Shown: positions 8,478 through 17,648, counted from the first letter of the stretch. The stretch is 59,263 nt of DNA from Bdellovibrionota bacterium (GCA_963169695.1 CAUJDS010000081.1:1-59263); one strand, 5' to 3'. The notes: generated from the letters alone by a model not told the origin. Program-made: numbers and translations.

Positions 8478-10607
8478 GTGCCGAAGTCAGAGTATTGGTC
8501 GGCATTGCTTTGGCTGGGGGATACTTTGCGTAAATCGATATTGATTCTAGGGTTGTTGGTACTTTTTGGAAATGCCGAGGCTCAAACAACTGTGAAGTTT
8601 CGCAATGGATCTAGTCATTCTTTCAATGGATGGATCCATGCTACGATTCCGTTTGAGCCGGATACTGTTTTAGGAGAGGCAGAGCTGCAGCGCCTTACGC
8701 TTTCTGGTGTTCCTACTGACTTGAAGCCACTGAAGTGGCATTGGAGGAATGGGGTTCGAACTTCCATTGCTTTGGCGAAGGCTAGAGCTTTTTTGAGTCT
8801 CAGTCCAGGTGAAGTGGTTGTTAAGTCACTGGTACCAGGGTCTGCAGTCACCAACTCTTTTGCGTTTGGTGCGAAAGTAGCGGAGTGGCTGTCCTCAGGA
8901 AAAGCTGCTGACGCGTTCAGTGTATTAGTGCGACTGCAGGGTGATCCATCATTCTATGTTGCTAGCCTTGGCCAGAACATTAGGGTTTTAGAATCCACCA
9001 ATTCTTTGAACGTCATTCGAAATAGAGTGAATTTTGTAAAGGTGGGCGATCCCTCGACCGTACATCCTCTCACATTGACCCTCTATTGGAGCGTACAGTC
9101 CAATGTGAATTTAGGTAAAGCCACTTTGGTTTTAGGAAATGACACTCTTGAACAACCGGTACAAGGCGGCATTGTGGTCGAAGAGGCGTATTTAGTTGCT
9201 GTCAAACCACTTTTTGTTCAGCCAGTGGACCCTACTACTAGCGGTATAGTAGGTCCTCTGGGGAATGGTCAATTTCAAGTCTGGAAGATACTCCAGTCGC
9301 AGACCCTATCTGATGGCCAGGAGTTCGCATTAGACTTCGCATTTGCGGTTTCTGATAGTGGACAAGATCTCGCAGTGAGTTCTATGAAAGCGATGGCTGA
9401 GTTTCCACTCTACGGTGTCGCAGATGTCGAGTCTTGGCGAAGAAGTGAGGCGGCCGGTCCGGTCGGTTTCATTCCTCCTTCACGATTTACCAGCCTAGCG
9501 CAGGGCACTGGGGCAGTGGAGGAACTTTGTACGCCGGTGATGGCTGGTGCTCAAGACAGTCTGGGTACTGTCAATGCCAATCCTCCTTCTACAGGAGATC
9601 AGCCAGATTTTGGATCAAATATTCCGCTTTTTTATCTACAAGTTGTGCAGACAGGATCCATTTGCCCGCTTCGCAAGCACCTCATTGGTTCAAAGCGAGA
9701 AACCTGGAGGCCAAGTTACTATTGGGATACGACCCGAGGCTACCCAGAGCGGGTAAGTGCTATGACCTATCCCACGCTTTTTCTTTGGAGCGGTCGTCCT
9801 CACTTTGATCCTAGTTGGAATAGGGAGTATCCAATCTGGAATTTGCGAACTGGTAGTTTCAATCCGGGCTTTTCAGGCCCGTGGGGTGGAATGGACAATC
9901 AACACAGCGGCCACAACGGACTGCGCGCGGTCTATGAGCTTACGGCGGATCCTTATATCGAAGAAGTGCTGAAAGCTAATATCAGCCTTCTCTATTTCAA
10001 TTTTTACACGAAGTGGTTCAACACGCTTGAAGCAGAACGCACTGGCCGGTCGGTCAAAGAGGCAGTCATGCTTTCCACTCTTTTTCCGAACATGCCTGAG
10101 GCTCTGCTCTTGAGAGAAAAAGTCTTGTCGAAGAATCAACTGTACCTCAGTGCGGCTCAGAGCTACATCAATCTCTACGGTATTCCAGCCATATCAGGCG
10201 TTGCGAATGATCCTCGGGTCACCTTGACTCAGCAATTTCCAAACCAAGAAGTCCATATGGCTTGGCAAACTGGGTTCAATTTGGAAGGAATGAGTCTGAG
10301 TTACAAGATGTTTGGAGATGCCGCGAGTAGGCAGGTGCTTGATTTATATCTGGATGCTGCTGACCGCATGTTTCTTCAAGATGGTACTCCCAAGACCTAT
10401 TATTTGATGAGCAATTCAGATTTTTATACATTGGGAGGTATTGGAGTGACCTGGTGGAGTGGATGGATGTTTGCGAATCGGGTCCGGCCAGGCCGAGCCA
10501 ACTCTCTCTTCCTCTCTGGGCCGGTTGCGGACAACATAAGGGATGGACTTGGAATCCCGCCCGGTCAATTCTGGTCCGAAGGTGACCGCTGGAGATGCTT
10601 CGAGTAA
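8478..10607 (+). CDS. Large secreted protein, possibly polysaccharide-lyase-like (RIFT-barrel type N-terminus)
   Basis: About 700 residues with an N-terminal signal peptide (hydrophobic ILILGLLVLFG ending NAEAQ). The stretch after it, with NG near the start, IPF, a long loop, W-NGVRTS and LSPGE, resembles the N-terminal RIFT barrel of PcRGLX/YetA-type lyases. The middle part (WGGMDNQHSGHNGLRAVYE) and helix-rich C-terminal half would fit an alpha/alpha toroid, a common lyase architecture. This is pattern reading, not a database match; enzyme activity is unproven. The GTG at 8478 gives the longest form. A TTG at 8526, preceded by GGGGGA, gives a cleaner signal peptide (MRKSILIL) and may be the true start. 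It stands alone, with no sugar-transport genes nearby. Confidence 0.6.
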   Translation: MPKSEYWSALLWLGDTLRKSILILGLLVLFGNAEAQTTVKFRNGSSHSFNGWIHATIPFEPDTVLGEAELQRLTLSGVPTDLKPLKWHWRNGVRTSIALAKARAFLSLSPGEVVVKSLVPGSAVTNSFAFGAKVAEWLSSGKAADAFSVLVRLQGDPSFYVASLGQNIRVLESTNSLNVIRNRVNFVKVGDPSTVHPLTLTLYWSVQSNVNLGKATLVLGNDTLEQPVQGGIVVEEAYLVAVKPLFVQPVDPTTSGIVGPLGNGQFQVWKILQSQTLSDGQEFALDFAFAVSDSGQDLAVSSMKAMAEFPLYGVADVESWRRSEAAGPVGFIPPSRFTSLAQGTGAVEELCTPVMAGAQDSLGTVNANPPSTGDQPDFGSNIPLFYLQVVQTGSICPLRKHLIGSKRETWRPSYYWDTTRGYPERVSAMTYPTLFLWSGRPHFDPSWNREYPIWNLRTGSFNPGFSGPWGGMDNQHSGHNGLRAVYELTADPYIEEVLKANISLLYFNFYTKWFNTLEAERTGRSVKEAVMLSTLFPNMPEALLLREKVLSKNQLYLSAAQSYINLYGIPAISGVANDPRVTLTQQFPNQEVHMAWQTGFNLEGMSLSYKMFGDAASRQVLDLYLDAADRMFLQDGTPKTYYLMSNSDFYTLGGIGVTWWSGWMFANRVRPGRANSLFLSGPVADNIRDGLGIPPGQFWSEGDRWRCFE

Positions 10608-10766
10608 AAAGGTGCCTAAAAGAGGCGCCAAAAAAAACGTGTCTCACACCTTTCTCCCTTTTTTGAGCTGAGGCGCATCAATTTGCATCCATTTCTGGAC
10701 CCCTGCTTTCTTGCTGGCTCAATTCCATGATCTAGGTTATCCCCTCGATCCTCGGAGGCAAATAAA

Positions 10767-10997
10767 ATGACAACATGGGTCATTATCAGTTGGGTCGCGG
10801 TAGCGATCTTTACAGGCGTAAATATTTTTGTTTTTCTCAAGCTCAAGAAAGCAAGTGAGCAAATGATGAAAGCTGCCTTTCCGGGAGCAAAAAATATGCA
10901 GGCTGCGGTCCAGCAGATGCAGAGCATGATGAATCAGCCCAATATGCAGCGGGCCATGCAAATGATGCAACAACAACGCGGTCGCGGAAAGCGTTAG
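10767..10997 (+). CDS. Small single-pass membrane protein with Met/Gln-rich cytoplasmic tail
   Basis: A 76-residue protein preceded by a good ribosome binding site (CGGAGG). It has one N-terminal membrane segment (about residues 4-24) ending in KLKK, then a tail dominated by Met and Gln (QQMQSMMNQP, QMMQQQ) and a basic end RGRGKR. The positive-inside rule puts the tail in the cytoplasm. The composition suggests a helical, oligomerising or disordered tail. I know no family for it. It stands alone between two unknown genes. Confidence 0.65.
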   Translation: MTTWVIISWVAVAIFTGVNIFVFLKLKKASEQMMKAAFPGAKNMQAAVQQMQSMMNQPNMQRAMQMMQQQRGRGKR

Positions 10998-11034
10998 CAG
11001 GGACCAATCGGTCTGTGGTAGTTTTGTTTCTCAA

Positions 11035-11616
11035 ATGACAGCACCACGCGCCAACGAAACATCGGTTTTGAACGAATCACAAACGGATAGCGAAAGCCTC
11101 CTAGCACTTCATTCTTTGGATGAGTATCAGTCTCTCCAGGGACAGCGATTTGCAGGAGTGCGGACGGTACTTATCGTCCTCTCGTCAAAGGCTATGATTT
11201 ATGACGTAGAGGCCCTTCGACAGAAAGTTTTGTTGGCCTATCCTGAGGCTGCGGTGTTTTTTATGTCCACCTCGGGACAATCGATGGGTGTGGTTTGTCC
11301 CCGAGCTGTTGACCTTGTTATTGATTTGACAGGACCTGGCCAGAGGCAAGGGTGGTTCTTTGCACGAAAGCTAAAAGGCATGGCGAAGCACATTGTGGGA
11401 CGAAATGCCGGACTGTTTCGAAAAAAGATTTATGATCGTATTTTTGATGAAAAGGCTGATAAGGTGGGGCTGCCTGACGATTTTCTAGAAAGAGAGAGAG
11501 CGGTCCAGAAACGAGTTTTGTCACTTGCAGGTGTTCCAGTAATTCCTTCAGGTGGTACGACTGCGGATCTTGCAAAAAAAATTGCCTTGGAACTTCCTCC
11601 AATGGCGGATCGCTAA
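11035..11616 (+). CDS. Conserved-looking hypothetical protein
   Basis: 193 residues without signal peptide or membrane segments. A central segment alternates hydrophobic strands with helices (RTVLIVLSSK, LVIDLTGPGQRQGW, IVGRNAGLFRKKIYDR) and looks like a Rossmann-type alpha/beta domain. DLVIDLTG is faintly reminiscent of glycosyltransferase family 9, but the catalytic half is absent, so I give no function. It ends 11 bases before resB and may belong to the cytochrome c maturation operon. Confidence 0.65.
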   Translation: MTAPRANETSVLNESQTDSESLLALHSLDEYQSLQGQRFAGVRTVLIVLSSKAMIYDVEALRQKVLLAYPEAAVFFMSTSGQSMGVVCPRAVDLVIDLTGPGQRQGWFFARKLKGMAKHIVGRNAGLFRKKIYDRIFDEKADKVGLPDDFLERERAVQKRVLSLAGVPVIPSGGTTADLAKKIALELPPMADR

Positions 11617-11627
11617 AACGATCGAGC

Positions 11628-13052
11628 GTGTTGCTAAAACTATTTCGTTTCTTCAGTTCTCTGAAACTGGCTGTCCTTGTCTTGAGTGGCTTGGCAATCA
11701 GCTTGGCAGTTGCAACCTTTGTTGAGTCCCTCACGGATATTGCGACGGGACGCTATTGGGTTTATCGATCCAGCTGGTTTTATGGAATCCTTACCCTTCT
11801 TGGTATCAATATTTTTGCCGTTGCGGTGAGCCGCTATCCCTGGAAGCGCAAGCATACGCCATTCCTTATGGCACATCTTGGAATCTTGATGGTTCTATCG
11901 GGATCCTTTGTAACATTCCGCTGGGGCTTGGATGGTTCTTTGGTCTTACGTGAAGGGGAGCGAAGTGCGCTGCTTGAAATGGATGAGTTGGCCATCTACT
12001 TGAGTCGAGAAGCTGGGACCGTAGAGAAGTGGAAGATTCCTTGGCGACCGCCGGGTGTTTCTTTTTCGCCAATGGTTCTTGGTGCAAGCGGTCTTGAAGT
12101 AGTGAGTTGGTTGACCCATGCGGAACCCAAAGTGCAATTCGAGGCATCTCAGTCCGGTTACGCTGCAATTCAGCTGGAAATGACGGGCGGGCCAATGGAC
12201 GCGCACGAAAAGATCTGGCTCTGGGGAGGGGATCCTAGCTGGTCTGATACCACCATGGGTCCGGTGCAAATCCGACTCATGGACAAAGTAAACTCAAAGC
12301 TTGCGACCAGCGCCGTCACCAAGCCCGAGTTGCGAGTGACGGTTGCGAAGGATGGACGCTTGGAGCTGGAAGCCCTTTCTCCCAAGGGGCCAAGTGTGAA
12401 GAAGCAGTATTCGACAACAAACGCCGAAGGAGCCCAAATGGAAACTCCTTGGATGAAAGCGACAGGAAAACCGTTTCGCGTTGCGATCCTTCGGTATTTT
12501 CCACATGCATTGAATACGACGGCCTATGTGGCATCTCGAATCAAATACGGCGACCAAGCACCCGAGAGCGCGGTGGAATTACAAAAAGCCGATGGCAAGC
12601 GATTCTGGTTGGGCCTTGGTCAGCGTGCAACCGTGCTTCTCAATGCGGAGACCCCTTCCTCAGAGGTGGCCCAAATCGGATACATGAGAGAGCGCAGAAT
12701 CTTGCCCTTTGAAGTCGAACTGAAGCGGTTCCAACTCGATCACTATGAAGGGAGCAATCAGCCTTCAAGCTATGCGTCTCATGTAGAAGTCTTTGGGCCG
12801 GATACTTTGCCCAAAGGCGAAGTGGAAATTTCGATGAACACGCCGCTCGAAGCAATGGGCTACACTTTGTACCAGTCCAGCTATGTTCCTGAAATGCCTC
12901 GTCCAACAACTTCCATCCTCAGTGTGAATCAAGATCCCGGAAGGCCCCTCAAGTATTGGGGTTCTATCTTGATCGTTCTGGGAGCGTTTTTGCTTTTTGC
13001 AGTAAAGACTTGGAAACAGTGTCGCTGGCTCGATTTTTTGAGAGGAAACTAA
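11628..13052 (+). CDS. resB: Cytochrome c biogenesis protein ResB (CcsB)
   Basis: The 474-residue protein has the ResB layout: three N-terminal membrane segments within the first 95 residues (FFSSLKLAVLVLSGLA; FYGILTLLGINIFAV; MAHLGILMVLSG with its histidine), a large periplasmic domain and one C-terminal membrane helix near residue 450. ResB and CcsA form the system II heme-export and cytochrome c ligation complex. The start is GTG at 11628 or the adjacent TTG. CcsA follows after one base. This machinery would serve the c-type cytochromes encoded at 23262-41121. Confidence 0.88.
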   Translation: MLLKLFRFFSSLKLAVLVLSGLAISLAVATFVESLTDIATGRYWVYRSSWFYGILTLLGINIFAVAVSRYPWKRKHTPFLMAHLGILMVLSGSFVTFRWGLDGSLVLREGERSALLEMDELAIYLSREAGTVEKWKIPWRPPGVSFSPMVLGASGLEVVSWLTHAEPKVQFEASQSGYAAIQLEMTGGPMDAHEKIWLWGGDPSWSDTTMGPVQIRLMDKVNSKLATSAVTKPELRVTVAKDGRLELEALSPKGPSVKKQYSTTNAEGAQMETPWMKATGKPFRVAILRYFPHALNTTAYVASRIKYGDQAPESAVELQKADGKRFWLGLGQRATVLLNAETPSSEVAQIGYMRERRILPFEVELKRFQLDHYEGSNQPSSYASHVEVFGPDTLPKGEVEISMNTPLEAMGYTLYQSSYVPEMPRPTTSILSVNQDPGRPLKYWGSILIVLGAFLLFAVKTWKQCRWLDFLRGN

Positions 13053-13053
13053 T

Positions 13054-14697
13054 ATGCATATCCCTTCTTTTTGCGTGGGACTGGTAGCACTCAGTGTTGG
13101 TGTCCTTTCTGTTCCTTCAGCTTGGAGTTTGGGGCCAGCAGCAGAACCTGGTACATCGCGATCTGCGTTTGACTGGGAAAGCGTGAGAAACCTGCCCATT
13201 CAAAATGGCGGGAGATTGAAGCCATTGGATTCTTTTGCGAGAGAATCCGTGCTTCATATTACGGGGTCGCGCTCTTTGCGTGGATGGGATCCTATTGATC
13301 TTGTGTTCTCTTGGATCGCATTTCCAGATGCTTGGTCTCACCGTGAATTTATTGAAGTCAAACATCCCGAATTGCGCAAACAACTTCTCTTAGATTCCAA
13401 TCGGGTGCGTTTTTCGCCACAGGAGTTGCTCAATCATCCTGTTGTTTTGCAATATGGACAAAGTTTGTCCGGACGCACGCAGACTTCGCCGGGCAATATC
13501 ACCCGTGGAAATCCCCAGCAGAATGAGCTTTCGAAGCTATTCTCTCGCTTACGCTTGTACTTAGCCGTGGTTTCTGGAGAAGCTTGGACAGTACTTCCTG
13601 CTGCGGAACAAGGTTCTTGGAAGAGTTTAGGCTCTGTTACTAAGGAGACCATGCCCGAGACCTATGCTGCGCTCATCAAAGCGTACTATCAGGGAGATGC
13701 GGATGCTTTTCAGGAGGTTTCTCAAAGAGCGCTGGGAGAGGTTCGTGTCGGTCTTTCGCAGAAGGAAGTGCGCTTGCTTCATGCCGAAGTATTTTATCAT
13801 GAGTTCCGACCTTTTCTTTGGGCGTGGATACTGTATCTCTTAGCAGCATTGCTATGGATCCTTTCGTCGACTTTGCCAAAGTGCGTACCCTTTGCCTGGG
13901 CCGCAACGATAGCGGGATTTTTGATTCATCTTTTTGGATTTGCGTTGAGGATTTGGATCGCTGGTAGGCCACCCGTTAGCAATATGTATGAGTCTGTGAT
14001 TTGGGTGAGCTTTGGAATTTTATTATTTGCTTTTGTTTTACAGAGAAAAAATCAAAACAAGCTGATCATGGCGGTGGCATGCACGTTGGCAGGTTTTTGT
14101 TTGATTTCTGGCGAAGCCGCACCTGCCATCATGGACCCATCGCTCCATCCCTTGGTGCCAGTCCTTCGTAGCAATTTTTGGCTCACCATTCATGTGCTTA
14201 CCATCACGTTGAGTTATGCCGCTTTTGCACTCAGCATGGGACTAGGAGATGTGAGTCTGTTTCACTTGCTCCTCAAGAGGCCAGGATGGGTAGCACGAGT
14301 TGAATCCACCAATCAGTTGATGTACCGAGCTATGCAGATCGGTGTGGTTCTGGTTGCGGGGGGAACCATTCTGGGTGGAGTATGGGCAGATTATTCGTGG
14401 GGTCGGTTTTGGGGATGGGATCCTAAGGAAGTCTGGGCCCTTATTACGCTCTTGGTCTATCTGACCATTCTTCATGGTCGGTATGCGGGCTGGGTGGGCA
14501 CAAAAGCCTTTGCGGCGTGTACTGTGGTAGCCTTCCTTTCGGTAGTGATGGCTTGGTATGGAGTGAACTTTGTCCTAGGAGTAGGGCTTCATTCCTATGG
14601 TTTTGCCTCAGGTGGGCAGTGGGTTGTTGGAGGTTTTTGTTTGATACAGCTGGCCTATGTAGGACTCGTCCTACTTCGAGGAAGGAAGCAAAAATGA
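13054..14697 (+). CDS. ccsA: Cytochrome c biogenesis protein CcsA (CcmC/CcmF-like) with long periplasmic N-terminal extension
   Basis: 547 residues. The C-terminal 300 residues hold about eight membrane helices with the heme-handling tryptophan-rich WWD-type loop ([14 protein letters not shown]) and flanking histidines. The N-terminal 240 residues begin with a signal-like helix and form a soluble domain ([16 protein letters not shown] near residue 48). I recall similar extensions in CcsA of planctomycetes and Bacteroidetes. With ResB it delivers heme to apocytochromes on the periplasmic side. It overlaps thyA by ATGA, so cofactor and nucleotide genes share the operon. Confidence 0.88.
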   Translation: MHIPSFCVGLVALSVGVLSVPSAWSLGPAAEPGTSRSAFDWESVRNLPIQNGGRLKPLDSFARESVLHITGSRSLRGWDPIDLVFSWIAFPDAWSHREFIEVKHPELRKQLLLDSNRVRFSPQELLNHPVVLQYGQSLSGRTQTSPGNITRGNPQQNELSKLFSRLRLYLAVVSGEAWTVLPAAEQGSWKSLGSVTKETMPETYAALIKAYYQGDADAFQEVSQRALGEVRVGLSQKEVRLLHAEVFYHEFRPFLWAWILYLLAALLWILSSTLPKCVPFAWAATIAGFLIHLFGFALRIWIAGRPPVSNMYESVIWVSFGILLFAFVLQRKNQNKLIMAVACTLAGFCLISGEAAPAIMDPSLHPLVPVLRSNFWLTIHVLTITLSYAAFALSMGLGDVSLFHLLLKRPGWVARVESTNQLMYRAMQIGVVLVAGGTILGGVWADYSWGRFWGWDPKEVWALITLLVYLTILHGRYAGWVGTKAFAACTVVAFLSVVMAWYGVNFVLGVGLHSYGFASGGQWVVGGFCLIQLAYVGLVLLRGRKQK

Positions 14698-15488
14698 AAA
14701 ATTACCTGGATTTGCTCCATAAGGTCCGTCACGAAGGTACCCGAAAAACAGACCGTACAGGCACCGGAACGCTCTCTCTTTTTGGTCATCAACTGCGAAT
14801 TCCTTTGGATCAGGGTTTTCCTCTTTTAACGACCAAGAAAGTCCATCTCAAGTCTGTGATCTATGAACTTCTTTGGCTTCTGAAGGGTGATACCAATATT
14901 GCTTACCTGAAAGAAAATGGCGTCGGTATTTGGGATGAATGGGCAGATGCTCAGGGTGACCTCGGTCCGATCTATGGCGCTCAGTGGAGAAACTGGCGCA
15001 AGCCAGATGGGACTACGGTGGATCAGATTGCTAGCGTCGTCGAGTCGATTAAGAAGGACCCTGATTCTCGTCGACACATTGTCAGTGCGTGGAACGCGGG
15101 CGAAATCGACCAAATGGCCTTGGCCCCTTGCCATGCCCTCTTTCAATTCTATGTGGCCAATGGGGAGATTAGTCTGCAGCTCTACCAACGTTCTGCGGAT
15201 ATTTTTTTAGGGGTCCCGTTCAATATCGCTAGCTATTCGCTTCTGCTGATGATGGTGGCCCAAGTCACTGGCTTAAAGGCCAAGGAATTTGTGCATGCTT
15301 TTGGTGACGTACACCTCTATCTCAATCATCTGGAGCAGGCCGATCTCCAGCTCTCCAGGGCGCCGCGGTCCTTACCAAAAATGCAGATCAATCCCAAGGT
15401 GATGAACCTATTTGAATTTCAGTATGAAGACTTTGAACTCGTCGACTACGATCCCCATCCAAGGATCTCAGCACCGGTGGCGGTTTAG
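14694..15488 (+). CDS. thyA: Thymidylate synthase
   Basis: 264 residues, the same length as the E. coli enzyme. The catalytic cysteine falls at position 146 in [11 protein letters not shown], followed by the nucleotide-binding [20 protein letters not shown] and the C-terminal APVAV. It methylates dUMP to dTMP with methylenetetrahydrofolate, which becomes dihydrofolate. The frame is open upstream to 14517, but that part overlaps ccsA; the ATG at 14694 gives the canonical N-terminus and an ATGA overlap with ccsA. folA follows after three bases. Confidence 0.97.
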   Translation: MKNYLDLLHKVRHEGTRKTDRTGTGTLSLFGHQLRIPLDQGFPLLTTKKVHLKSVIYELLWLLKGDTNIAYLKENGVGIWDEWADAQGDLGPIYGAQWRNWRKPDGTTVDQIASVVESIKKDPDSRRHIVSAWNAGEIDQMALAPCHALFQFYVANGEISLQLYQRSADIFLGVPFNIASYSLLLMMVAQVTGLKAKEFVHAFGDVHLYLNHLEQADLQLSRAPRSLPKMQINPKVMNLFEFQYEDFELVDYDPHPRISAPVAV

Positions 15489-15491
15489 GGG

Positions 15492-15992
15492 ATGAAAATC
15501 TCTCTCATCGTATCTATGGCAGAGAATCGAGTGATCGGGAGAGACGGAACCTTGCCATGGCATATATCGGATGAATTAAAGTACTTCAAAGCAACTACCT
15601 GGGATCATGCCGTGATTATGGGAAGGAAGTCTGTCGAAAGCCTCAAGCGGTCTCTTCCAAATCGCGAAATCCGAGCCATCACTCGTGATTCGAAGTACCA
15701 GGCTCCTTTTGAAGGGGTCAAGGTATACACCTCTTTGCAGCGGGCTCTGCAGGACCCAGTAGGCCCAGGTTCAACCATAAAAAAAGATGAAATATTTGTT
15801 GCAGGTGGGGGTGAGATTTATCGCCTCGCACTTCCGATGGCCGAACGTCTGTATTTGACTGTGGTCCATCAGGAAGTAGCTGGAGATACTTTCTTTCCCG
15901 AAGTGGATCTCACGCAATGGATTGAAAAATCTCAAGTGCCCAAGACTAGCGGTGAATGGAACTACACGCATTTCATCTATGATCGTAAATAA
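15492..15992 (+). CDS. folA: Dihydrofolate reductase
   Basis: 166 residues with the DHFR landmarks: SLIVSMAENRVIGRDGTLPWHIS at the start, MGRKSVESL and VAGGGEIYRLALP for NADPH binding. The acidic active-site residue is Glu28 where E. coli has Asp27. It regenerates tetrahydrofolate for the thymidylate synthase encoded three bases upstream. The last nine codons form one arm of a strong inverted repeat (see 15964-16024). Confidence 0.96.
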   Translation: MKISLIVSMAENRVIGRDGTLPWHISDELKYFKATTWDHAVIMGRKSVESLKRSLPNREIRAITRDSKYQAPFEGVKVYTSLQRALQDPVGPGSTIKKDEIFVAGGGEIYRLALPMAERLYLTVVHQEVAGDTFFPEVDLTQWIEKSQVPKTSGEWNYTHFIYDRK

Positions 15993-16024
15993 AATGTAGC
16001 TACGACCGTAGATGAAATGCGTGT
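15964..16024. repeat. 24-bp inverted repeat spanning the 3' end of folA
   Basis: Arm 15964-15987 pairs with arm 16001-16024 across a 13-base spacer: 24 positions with 22 Watson-Crick pairs, one wobble and one mismatch. The left arm is the last coding part of folA, so the right arm is an inverted copy of it. There is no T-tract after either arm, so it is not a classic intrinsic terminator. It may still stop transcription or protect the 3' end between folA and the convergent regulator gene. Confidence 0.85.
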
Positions 16025-16045
16025 CATTCAAAAATAATCTAACGA

Positions 16046-16528
16046 CTAGGCTCCAAGCGCCTTCTTGGCAGTTTGCTGGAAGCGTTTTTTGGCGCCAGCG
16101 CTAGCAGAACTATACTGCTGCAGGATCTCTCGAAGTTCGCGATCGCGAGCTGTCAAAGCAACCAATGAAGCCGCATCTTTGAGTCCTGCCAAAGCAGTCT
16201 CCGCTTTTGCGACCTTTTTTCGGCCTGAGCCAGATTCAGAGGACGAGGTCGTCATAAAGCTCTTAAAATCTGACCGAATGGCCAAGTTAGCCGCATGGAG
16301 CTCTTCAATTGTAATGTCGAGTGCCTTGGCGAGCTGTTCAGCCTTCTCCCAAGGAAGCGGAGCACGACCGTGCTCAATATTGGAAATAAACTGTACGGAG
16401 CAACCACAGGCATCCGCAACCTCCAACAAACCCATTCCTAGGTTGAGTCGGTGTTTTCGGATGAGGTCCCCTAGGGGGCCGTAAGAACGAGTGTCGCTGG
16501 AGCGACCTTTTGGACGACCGCGCTTCAT
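16046..16528 (-). CDS. XRE-family transcriptional regulator with N-terminal AT-hook
   Basis: 160 residues from the ATG at 16528, which has AAGGAG ten bases upstream; the frame is open further to 16591. Residues 2-8 (KRGRPKG) match the AT-hook core. The helix-turn-helix follows (about residues 20-75): LGDLIRKHR, LLEVADACGCS, QFISNIEHGR, LAKALDITIEEL. The C-terminal half is helical and Ala/Lys-rich (KKVAKAETALAGLK, AGAKKRFQQTAKKALGA). It probably binds DNA as a dimer with help from the minor-groove hook. It is divergent from the MBL-fold gene at 16668 and may control it or itself. Confidence 0.82.
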   Translation of the reverse strand: MKRGRPKGRSSDTRSYGPLGDLIRKHRLNLGMGLLEVADACGCSVQFISNIEHGRAPLPWEKAEQLAKALDITIEELHAANLAIRSDFKSFMTTSSSESGSGRKKVAKAETALAGLKDAASLVALTARDRELREILQQYSSASAGAKKRFQQTAKKALGA

Positions 16529-16667
16529 AGCTTTTGAACTCCTTTTTATATTTATACACATGGGGCTAAACCGTGGCGGTCGGTTCGTCAAGGGATAAAC
16601 AGTTATTAAAAACTCGGCAAGTTTTACCGGTGCTAGCAGGATAGGATTTCTTCATTATACTGTGTTT

Positions 16668-17648
16668 ATGGCTTTGAAAATCCGGATCTGGGGTGCTAGG
16701 GGATCGCTTCCCGCTCCCGAAACCCCCATACAGCTGCAAGAGCGCATTCGATTGCTTTTTGATGATTTTTTTTCGTCGGGCTACTCCAAGAAAACGGATG
16801 TCGAAAAATTTTTTAAACGCTTTGATTTGACTCACTTTGGTGGCTTTGGAGGCAATACTCCATGCATCGAGGTATTGTCTCCTCAGCAGCAATTGATCGT
16901 GGATGGCGGAAGCGGTATTCGTCAACTGGGCTATCAATTGATGGAAGGGCCATGTGGCAAAGGCAAGGGCGAGGTGCACCTCCTTTTCACGCACTTTCAT
17001 TGGGATCATCTGATTGGGTTGCCTTTCTTTACGCCCCTCTTTGTTCCAGGCAATCAAATTCACGTTTATGCCGTTCAACCCGATCTCAAGTCGGTCTTTG
17101 AGACATTATTTAAGAAGCCTTACTTCCCAGTTCCGCTGGAGGGTTTGGCCGCTACGATTCACTATCATGCCTTAGAGCCTCGAAAGCCAAAGCAGTTTAA
17201 GGATATTCAAATCACTCCTTACCAATTGGATCATCCAGATCCGTGCTGGGGCTATCGTATTGAGGTTGGTGGGCGAGTACTTGCTTATTGTGTGGACACT
17301 GAGGCCAATCGCACCTCTCGAGAGGACCTGGGTCCAGACCTCCCGCTTTATCAAGGCGTGGATGTCATGATTTTTGATGCCCAGTACACCTTAATGGAGA
17401 CGATCGAAAAAATTAATTGGGGCCACGCGGCTGCGTCCCTTGGCCTGGATATCGCAATGAGAGAGGGTGTGAAGCGCGTGCTCTTCATGCATCATGACCC
17501 AGCTTCGTCGGATGCCAAAATTTTTCAAGCAGAGGCGGAAGCCCGACGCTATTATCAAACCCAGGTCCGAGCTGCTAAGGACGGGGCACCTGATCTGCAC
17601 GAAGTCGATTGGTCCTTTGCTCACGAAGGAATGGAATTCGAAATTTAG
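16668..17648 (+). CDS. MBL-fold metallo-hydrolase
   Basis: 326 residues. The metal-binding motif THFHWDH lies at residues 108-114, preceded by LIVDGGSG (residues 76-83) and followed by a VDTEAN segment near residue 210, AQYTLMETIEKINWGHA and MHHDP near the C-terminus. This set resembles the PhnP/cyclic-phosphodiesterase-like branch of the superfamily; the substrate cannot be told. GTG at 16662 is an alternative start. A TATACT hexamer at 16656-16661 would place transcription initiation almost on the ATG (see findings). Confidence 0.85.
   Translation: MALKIRIWGARGSLPAPETPIQLQERIRLLFDDFFSSGYSKKTDVEKFFKRFDLTHFGGFGGNTPCIEVLSPQQQLIVDGGSGIRQLGYQLMEGPCGKGKGEVHLLFTHFHWDHLIGLPFFTPLFVPGNQIHVYAVQPDLKSVFETLFKKPYFPVPLEGLAATIHYHALEPRKPKQFKDIQITPYQLDHPDPCWGYRIEVGGRVLAYCVDTEANRTSREDLGPDLPLYQGVDVMIFDAQYTLMETIEKINWGHAAASLGLDIAMREGVKRVLFMHHDPASSDAKIFQAEAEARRYYQTQVRAAKDGAPDLHEVDWSFAHEGMEFEI

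Noticed and set aside
10611-10629. GGTGCC and GGCGCC hairpin after the large secreted protein gene, as an intrinsic terminator
   Set aside because: It is followed by an A-tract on the plus strand, not a T-tract, and no minus-strand gene ends here. The stem is only six pairs including one wobble.
10900-10990. Short repeats (CAGATGCAG-like) as a repeat array or CRISPR
   Set aside because: They reflect the Met/Gln-rich coding sequence of the small membrane protein, with no regular repeat-spacer pattern.
11035-11616. Glycosyltransferase family 9 assignment
   Set aside because: Only one weak DLVIDLTG-like segment matches; the catalytic half and the nucleotide-sugar site are missing.
14517-14693. 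N-terminal extension of thyA
   Set aside because: It overlaps the ccsA membrane helices in another frame; the family start is the ATG at 14694.
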